From Nitrospiria bacterium (GTDB taxonomy: Bacteria; Nitrospirota; Nitrospiria; JACQBZ01): 47,031 bases of DNA. Location of the stretch: contig DATIYJ010000066.1 of assembly GCA_035517655.1 (NCBI GenBank), forward strand, positions 1-47,031, read 5' to 3'. Below are positions 41,841 to 47,031 of the stretch, piece after piece. Positions within the stretch are counted from its first letter, which is position 1. The number at the start of each line of letters is the position of its first letter. Made by a program: the position numbers and the translations under genes. The notes beneath the pieces were generated by a model, which saw only the letters and a list, made by a program, of their open reading frames with translations, was not told the origin of the DNA and did no database searches.

Positions 41841-43541
41841 TTATTTGCGCTTTTGCTTATCCGCGCTGACCTTGCGAATGATCCAGCCCTCGATTCCGAA
41901 GACCACGATCACGGCGAAGAACGGATAAACATACGCCTGCATCGGAGTCGGCGGCTGAAGGATGGTGTAGTACCAGGTCGAGATCGACGTCTTCAAACCA
42001 TGGTCGCCGTTGTTGCCGTCCCAGACGAAGAACACGGTCGGAATATATTTCCCCATTTCAAATTGCACGTCGTTTTCCTTGTCGCTCGTGGTCATCGCGC
42101 GTGTCATAATGACGTACCAGCGGCCGTCTTTATACTCGGCATAAACCGTTTTCACGTTGTGCGTGGGACGGGCATCCAGCTTCAGGTCGCCGCCGATCGA
42201 CCCGTGACCGGTATATTCGGTCGTCGTTCCGTCGGCCTCCCATTTCCAGACATCGACCGCGTTCTTGGTATCCCCGAATATGAACCGCGGCTTCTCCGGC
42301 GGGGCCAACGTCTGCCACTTGGCGGGAAACTGGATGGCAACCGCATCGTTGAACATCGGGTATTGCCTCAATGCGATCGGCTCCCCGGCCGGCGGCGTTT
42401 CCTGGAAACTGGCCGCTTGCGCCAACGTTTCCGGAGTGGCCACGCTCTTGATCCGATCGTCCCATTCAAACTCCCAGCCGATTTCTTTGCCGTTGAAGAT
42501 GGACTTCACCCAAACATCGTCCACCAGACGGACGAAGTTGCGGGGTTTGTGGGTGATCTGCCCGGCCAGACCGATATACTGCGGATCGATTTTCTGCCAG
42601 GTCGGATCATTCGGGTTGCTCGGTATATCACCTTTGACAAAGAGCGATTTGACCACAAACGACAGGGCCGGATGGGCCGTCAGCGGATCGATCTTTTGCT
42701 TCGGGCAGAGGGAAATCACAAAATTGGCCACGTCCCAACGCTGTTCCGGAGTCAGGGCATCGGCGAACGAGGGCATCGGGGTGCCGTTCAGGCCGGTCGA
42801 GACTTCCCGGAAGATGTTCCTTGGATTATAGGGATCTTCACGGTTCCCGCGGAAGTTCCAGCATTTGTGCAGATCGGCCGGAAAGATGGGGAAGCCCCAC
42901 TCATCCTTCTGGGTTTTGTTCCCGTCGCCGCGCTCGTCATTGCCGTGGCACTCCACGCACTTCCCCTTGTTCATGAAAACATCCTTCCCTCTTTTGATGC
43001 TTTCGTCGGAGGTGGGGATCTGTTTGCCGAAGTCGATCACATGGAAGTCTTCATTCTCGGTATCCTGAAAGTTCCGGTCTTTCACAAGATTGGTCATGAC
43101 GAACGCGATCACCTGGTGGCGCTGCTGGTCGGTCAGAATCCCATCCCAGGACGGCATGGCGGAGCCCGGCAATCCGTGGGTCACGGTCAAGAAGAGATCG
43201 TTCTCGGTCGGAAGCTCGCCGCTCGCCGTGGTCCGAATCTTGAATGTTCCCGCGTTGAAATTTCTGGGCCTCGGCCAGAGGCGATCGGCCGACGGCCCGT
43301 CTCCCGCGCCTTCGGGGCCGTGGCACCAAACACACTTCTTAAAATAGATCTGCTTGCCGGCATCGATATCGGGCTGCGATGGCTTGGCCGGACGACCCGC
43401 GCCCGCGGCAGCGGCGGGGGCCTTTTCATCCTTGGTCTGGGCCAAGGTCAGGACCACGCTTCCGGATGCGATGAGCGCAACCGTGACGATCCCCACCGCG
43501 ACCGCTTTCTTATTTCCGAAGACAGATAAAATCTTGTTCAT
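41841..43541 (-). CDS. Di-heme cytochrome c with NxrC/ethylbenzene-dehydrogenase-gamma-like domain
   Basis: 566 residues from ATG 43541 (MNKILSVFGNKK), with AAAGGGG upstream. An N-terminal helix (about 11-33) is a signal or anchor. Two c-heme sites follow, CVWCHG (about 70) and CVECHG (about 195), each in a cytochrome-c-like domain with PSW and MPSF axial-Met segments. From about 280 the protein resembles the heme-b-binding gamma subunit of ethylbenzene and DMSO dehydrogenases (VWVKSIFNGKEIGWEFEWDDR, DAVAIQFPAKW, VWKWEADG, GRWYVIMTRAM). A single C-terminal helix (about 540-556) anchors it. In Nitrospira such proteins are candidate NXR gamma subunits or oxidase partners. Last gene of the operon. 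Confidence 0.82.
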   Translation of the reverse strand: MNKILSVFGNKKAVAVGIVTVALIASGSVVLTLAQTKDEKAPAAAAGAGRPAKPSQPDIDAGKQIYFKKCVWCHGPEGAGDGPSADRLWPRPRNFNAGTFKIRTTASGELPTENDLFLTVTHGLPGSAMPSWDGILTDQQRHQVIAFVMTNLVKDRNFQDTENEDFHVIDFGKQIPTSDESIKRGKDVFMNKGKCVECHGNDERGDGNKTQKDEWGFPIFPADLHKCWNFRGNREDPYNPRNIFREVSTGLNGTPMPSFADALTPEQRWDVANFVISLCPKQKIDPLTAHPALSFVVKSLFVKGDIPSNPNDPTWQKIDPQYIGLAGQITHKPRNFVRLVDDVWVKSIFNGKEIGWEFEWDDRIKSVATPETLAQAASFQETPPAGEPIALRQYPMFNDAVAIQFPAKWQTLAPPEKPRFIFGDTKNAVDVWKWEADGTTTEYTGHGSIGGDLKLDARPTHNVKTVYAEYKDGRWYVIMTRAMTTSDKENDVQFEMGKYIPTVFFVWDGNNGDHGLKTSISTWYYTILQPPTPMQAYVYPFFAVIVVFGIEGWIIRKVSADKQKRK

Positions 43542-43583
43542 CGCTCGTGCCCCTTTCACGTAAACGGATGATGGACCCTAATT

Positions 43584-44495
43584 CTAATCCCATGTCCTGG
43601 GGAAGAATTCCGTATGCCAATATTCAAACATGTTCACTTTCCAGATCTCATCCGTGGTCAGATGTTCCTCCCACGGAGGCATGGCGGAGGCCCAGGGGAA
43701 ACCTTCCCGAGGAAGCCCGGGTCCTCCCTTCGAGATTCGCCAGAAGACGAAGGTCTCCTGAAGCTGGGCGATGGTTCCCGGGTCGGAAAAGTTGGCCGGA
43801 ATCGGGTTGAAGGCAAACGCAAACATACCGCGGCCGTTCAGGTTGTCGCCGTGGCAGAAATGACAGTTCTGAAAGAAAATGGCCCCGCCTTCCCTCACAT
43901 ACAAAAGGTACCCTTTCGCATCCGGTGAAAAGGGATTCATATGAAAATACTTTTCCTCTTTACCCACATCCAGATAATTTCCATTTTCATCGACGCGGAA
44001 GGGATTGCGGGCGGTTTGCAGTGTGAAGTTTTGGCCGCGTACCGTGACGGCCGCGGGCGGCGCCGGATGCACGGTTCTCAGTTCGACCGGTTCGTCGAAA
44101 GACGGAACGATCAAATCGTAGGTCCCGTAGCCCACCAACAAAGGAATCGCCACGAAGGAAACCGTTCTGACCCCCTTGTAAATCGGGGTCGCGGCCATGA
44201 CGGTATTGAGGATCGGCCTCTTAAATTCCGTCCATCCCTTCTCCGTGGATGAAATGAACAGGAAGACAACCAGGGTGACCAGCCCCATGTAGGTGTAGAG
44301 AAGCGCGGAAGGAATCGGCGGGGTCAACACATACTTGAAAATCGTGTAGGCCCCAAGCCAGAGCAGAATGGCCTGCGGGAAAGCCGGGATCCTTTTGCCT
44401 ATGTTAGTCAGCAAATAATTGATGCCGACATAGGCAATCGCCACGGCCGTGATAATTAGGAGCAGTTCAATAGGTTGTATACCTGGAATCCACAT
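43584..44495 (-). CDS. Membrane-anchored mono-heme cytochrome c
   Basis: 303 residues from ATG 44495; GGAGGTGAG is 3-5 bases upstream. Four hydrophobic helices (about 8-30, 40-58, 64-82, 110-130) precede an extracytoplasmic cytochrome c domain with CHFCHG (C211-H215) and a likely Met ligand in ASAMPPWEEHLTTDEIW. The linker (VRGQNFTLQTARNPFRVDENGNY) is shared by many Nitrospirota homologues as far as I recall. It is likely a membrane subunit that relays electrons within the same complex as its neighbours. Spacing: 42 bases before the next gene. Confidence 0.8.
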   Translation of the reverse strand: MWIPGIQPIELLLIITAVAIAYVGINYLLTNIGKRIPAFPQAILLWLGAYTIFKYVLTPPIPSALLYTYMGLVTLVVFLFISSTEKGWTEFKRPILNTVMAATPIYKGVRTVSFVAIPLLVGYGTYDLIVPSFDEPVELRTVHPAPPAAVTVRGQNFTLQTARNPFRVDENGNYLDVGKEEKYFHMNPFSPDAKGYLLYVREGGAIFFQNCHFCHGDNLNGRGMFAFAFNPIPANFSDPGTIAQLQETFVFWRISKGGPGLPREGFPWASAMPPWEEHLTTDEIWKVNMFEYWHTEFFPRTWD

Positions 44496-44557
44496 CACTC
44501 ACCTCCAGAAAATTTCGGGGATGACAATAATTGAAAAGCTTCCTTATCGGCCGACAC

Positions 44558-45784
44558 TCATTTGGCCGAAGCCGACTTCCCTCCACCGCCGCCGCAGACT
44601 GTGGCGAATGATTCTTGCGGGGGCCCTTTTAAACCGTCCTTTTGAGCTTGTTCACAGTTCTGTGCCAATAAATAGTCGGCCATCTTTTCCAAGGCCCCGT
44701 AAGTAAACTTCTGGGCAAAGTCCTGAATCATCGGTGAAACGGTCGGAGTGGCCTTTTGGACAAACTGGGGAACAATAAACGCATTCGGATTGACGATGGA
44801 TTCCATCACGTATTCCTTCGGCGTTTTTGCATGGGCCTTCCCCGCTTTGACCTGGGCCTGGTATGCCGGAGAGGCAATACGTCTGGCCGCATTGTGCCCT
44901 TCGATCAACAGAGGCCCGATCACACCGAACTTCGCGGTGGCGATCCCCGGAATCTGATGGCAGGCAAAACAACCCATCTTCGTCACGATCTGCTCCGGTG
45001 TATCGGAGGCCAACGCAACGGGCGGACCGGCCGCTGCGGGAGCCTGCGCGGTGGTCGGAGCGCCTGCTTTGGGCCGATCGGATTCCGGGATGAATTTTTC
45101 GTAAGCCGCACGGATTTCTTTTGCAGAAGGCGGGGTATTCCCTTCCCTGAAAAACAGCCAGGTATCAACCGCAATCAGCTGATCGATGGTCAAACTGATC
45201 GGGGGCTTGTGAATGGCCGGCATCGGGCTCTCTCTGTCGTTGGTGCCCTTTGTGCCAAAGCCCGCGACCACATAACAGGACGGACAAACGTGAGACTCGG
45301 CGATATACTCTTCGGCCGTCGTGGCCCGACCGCTCCCTTTAAAGGACTCGGTCTGAACGGTATCGGGCTTCAAATATCGGGGATCCTTGATCCGCTCTGC
45401 GGCCCGCTCGGCAATCCCGATCAGGTTCGGCGCGCGATCCCCGATATCGCCTTTCTTAAAGGTATGACAAAGTGGGCATTGCCCCGGCCCGATGCCTCGC
45501 TCGGCAAACCCGCCGACCTTTCCAAAAATCACCGCTTCGCCCATATCGGCCAGTTTATCCGTCGGCATGGCGTCCACTGCTCCGGCCTCCATCTTCGGCG
45601 GGGGCGGCGGAACTTCACCACGGGTTTGCGGGAGCCAGTTCGAATAGGTGTCAAAAATTCCGGTCATGACCGCGTAAAAACCAATGGCTACGAGGATAGT
45701 TCGTAACTTTGGAAAATTGTAGGCCAGTATGAAAAGAAGGACCGGAGCTAACAGGATTACAACGGATAAATACCCTTTTGTCAC
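44558..45784 (-). CDS. Membrane-anchored multi-heme cytochrome c with one CxxCY site
   Basis: 408 residues from a GTG with AGGAG upstream. Two N-terminal helices (about 5-22, 28-45) are followed by a long Pro-rich linker and cytochrome modules. Heme sites: CPLCH (C103-H107), CPSCY (C167-Y171) and CFACH (C272-H276). The middle one has Tyr in place of the His that normally ligates heme iron, so it either binds heme unusually or not at all. A Pro/Ala linker (about 240-260) separates the modules, and the C-terminus is Gly-rich. It follows the bd-like gene, separated by a strong hairpin (45810-45830). Confidence 0.8.
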   Translation of the reverse strand: MTKGYLSVVILLAPVLLFILAYNFPKLRTILVAIGFYAVMTGIFDTYSNWLPQTRGEVPPPPPKMEAGAVDAMPTDKLADMGEAVIFGKVGGFAERGIGPGQCPLCHTFKKGDIGDRAPNLIGIAERAAERIKDPRYLKPDTVQTESFKGSGRATTAEEYIAESHVCPSCYVVAGFGTKGTNDRESPMPAIHKPPISLTIDQLIAVDTWLFFREGNTPPSAKEIRAAYEKFIPESDRPKAGAPTTAQAPAAAGPPVALASDTPEQIVTKMGCFACHQIPGIATAKFGVIGPLLIEGHNAARRIASPAYQAQVKAGKAHAKTPKEYVMESIVNPNAFIVPQFVQKATPTVSPMIQDFAQKFTYGALEKMADYLLAQNCEQAQKDGLKGPPQESFATVCGGGGGKSASAK

Positions 45785-45809
45785 GTTTAATCTCCTGTGG
45801 GTAAGTTTT

Positions 45810-45830
45810 GGGGGCCGGCAGCCGGCCCCC
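45810..45830 (-). other. Strong intercistronic hairpin in the oxidase operon
   Basis: GGGGGCCGGC-T-GCCGGCCCCC on the minus strand: arms of ten perfectly complementary bases, between the bd-like gene stop and the next GTG. Followed by AAAAC rather than U residues, so it is not an intrinsic terminator. It probably stabilises or processes the mRNA and uncouples expression of the membrane subunit from the cytochromes. Confidence 0.6.
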
Positions 45831-45854
45831 AGAGATTATTAATGAGGTGGGCGT

Positions 45855-47030
45855 TTACTCCGAGCCACCGGCTATTACGGGTCTTGCAATCTCTTTCTTC
45901 GCCTCGGCAACCGCATGCTTTGAGGTCAGTTCGCCCAACCAGAACACGAACAACACAAATAACCAGAAGGCCAGAACGTTCAACGACATCATATTCGCAG
46001 CAAACCCGATCGTGTGGGTAAAGGCCCACGGGGAATTATCCCGAAAGACTTCCATCACGTGCCAGAACAAGCGCACCGAGGACCGGATGTATCCCATCAA
46101 GGCCATCAACCATGTAAAGGAGACCGCCAACGCAAACAAGGCGTACTGCGAACGAACCGAGATTTTACCCCACTCGATCGGACCGGTCAACTTGGACCCC
46201 CTCATCATCGCAATGTTGATTGCGCTCCCCACAAACAAGGTGGTTAACGTTCCGATCACCTGGGGTACCGAGAGCCCGACGCGCACGTTGGCCGGGATGT
46301 AATATCCGTAGATCGCCAGCCACCAGTTGTTCACAAGGGCCACCGTAAACATCGCCATCAATGCGGCGTTGCCCCAGGCCTCCCATTTCACCGTAACGAT
46401 TTTATTGCTGCGTTGATACAAAAGAAACGAAATGATCGTGGTCATGATCATGGTGTTCACGGCCCCGTTCTTGGCCGACATAACGCCGAAGTTTCCGATT
46501 ACGGGGTGCTGCTGCCCGCCGATCGCTTTCAACTCGGCCGGTCGCATGACCAAGGTATGCGGCGTCAACCAGACCAGGAAGGCGGCGGTTGTAAGGAAAA
46601 GAACATACTTGATGTATTTTTGGTACCGCTCCGCCCCCCTCATCCGCTCCATGCCGTTGAACAGGTAGTAGTTGGTGGAAAAGAAGAGCGCGCCGATCAG
46701 AACCGCCTGGATGATGAACAACCAGGCCAGCAGACCGCCCATCAGCGTAATGCCCATCTGTTGACGGAAACCGTAGACCTCGCGCATCAGCCAGTAACCG
46801 GCGAAGGGCAACGGGATTAACGATGCAACCGCCATGAACATCGCGATGTAGCCCATCCAGTCGTAGTAGGCTTTTTCTTCCTGGTTCTTAGCCGCGAGAA
46901 ATTTATAGGCCGCGTAGGCCGCAACGATTCCGCCGCCGAACACCATGTTCCCGATGATCCGGTGAACGTTCAGAGGATTCCATAAGGCATTGTGCATGAC
47001 CGCCCAGAGATTCCCCAAATATCTCCCCTT
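45855..47030 (-). CDS. Cytochrome bd-like oxidase subunit I, 5' end outside the window
   Basis: The frame is open to the right edge (residues KGRYLGNLWAVMHNALWNPLNVHRIIGN), so the N-terminus is missing; TTG at 47018 is not a credible start. About 392 residues with ten or so hydrophobic helices remain. The pattern resembles CydA-related proteins: early His in NVHRIIGNMVFGGG, PLPFAGYWLMREVYGFRQQMG, and TPHTLVMRPAELKAIGG. Canonical CydA motifs such as the Q-loop are not recognisable, so it fits the divergent bd-like oxidases described in Nitrospira. Function as an oxygen reductase, or instead as a quinone-reactive membrane cytochrome, is uncertain. First visible gene of the cytochrome operon. 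Confidence 0.75.
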   Translation of the reverse strand, partial: KGRYLGNLWAVMHNALWNPLNVHRIIGNMVFGGGIVAAYAAYKFLAAKNQEEKAYYDWMGYIAMFMAVASLIPLPFAGYWLMREVYGFRQQMGITLMGGLLAWLFIIQAVLIGALFFSTNYYLFNGMERMRGAERYQKYIKYVLFLTTAAFLVWLTPHTLVMRPAELKAIGGQQHPVIGNFGVMSAKNGAVNTMIMTTIISFLLYQRSNKIVTVKWEAWGNAALMAMFTVALVNNWWLAIYGYYIPANVRVGLSVPQVIGTLTTLFVGSAINIAMMRGSKLTGPIEWGKISVRSQYALFALAVSFTWLMALMGYIRSSVRLFWHVMEVFRDNSPWAFTHTIGFAANMMSLNVLAFWLFVLFVFWLGELTSKHAVAEAKKEIARPVIAGGSE

Positions 47031-47031
47031 C

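Noticed and set aside
41817-43529. A 570-residue plus-strand frame opposite the di-heme cytochrome
   Set aside because: Antisense shadow; the minus-strand protein has CxxCH sites, a signal sequence and a ribosome site.
40459-43541. moeA as a dedicated partner of the cytochrome operon
   Set aside because: A strong terminator separates them, and moeA clusters with argS and tgt instead; adjacency alone is weak evidence.

Overview
The window is a 47 kb, GC-rich chromosomal segment of a bacterium, most likely a member of the Nitrospirota (Nitrospira/Manganitrophus relatives). The main clue is the right-hand end: a cytochrome bd-like oxidase subunit followed by three membrane-attached c-type cytochromes, one of which carries an NxrC/ethylbenzene-dehydrogenase-gamma-like heme domain. 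This combination is typical of that phylum's respiratory chains. The assignment is an inference, because no rRNA or tRNA gene is present.

Layout. (1) 1-1100: an accessory patch with a broken toxin-antitoxin pair and an intact VapBC-type pair, bounded by a near-identical ~20-bp direct repeat. (2) 1144-10529, plus strand: housekeeping genes pdxJ, acpS, nnr, tsaE, family-4 udg, HIT hydrolase, lapA, mutS, and a diguanylate cyclase with an unusual Rossmann-like N-terminal domain. (3) 10542-21989, minus strand: the translation/RNA supercluster, transcribed rimP-nusA-infB-ylxP-rbfA-DHH phosphoesterase-truB-rpsO-pnp-M16 peptidase, with a promoter and terminator-like attenuator in front of rimP. (4) 22048-22671: a 624-bp gap holding a candidate small RNA gene. 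(5) 22672-28829: D-amino acid aminotransferase, a methyltransferase, a secreted sedolisin protease, a divergently transcribed GT-C/TPR membrane protein and a DUF192 protein. (6) 28839-41697, minus strand: rsh (ppGpp), recJ, a PATAN-J-TPR protein, secF, secD, yajC, tgt, argS and moeA. (7) 41841-47031, minus strand: the cytochrome/bd-like oxidase operon, which runs off the right edge.

Working together. Region 3 supplies ribosome maturation (RimP, RbfA, TruB), initiation (IF2), transcription elongation (NusA) and RNA turnover (PNPase, DHH enzyme). Region 6 holds the SecDF-YajC translocon accessory with tgt. Region 7 probably forms one electron-transfer complex in which c-type cytochromes pass electrons to or from a bd-like membrane subunit.

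Small palindromic repeats are scattered through the window. Several are translated in frame inside or at the end of housekeeping genes (udg, mutS, recJ), and others sit just upstream of start codons (pnp/dat and infB/nusA).
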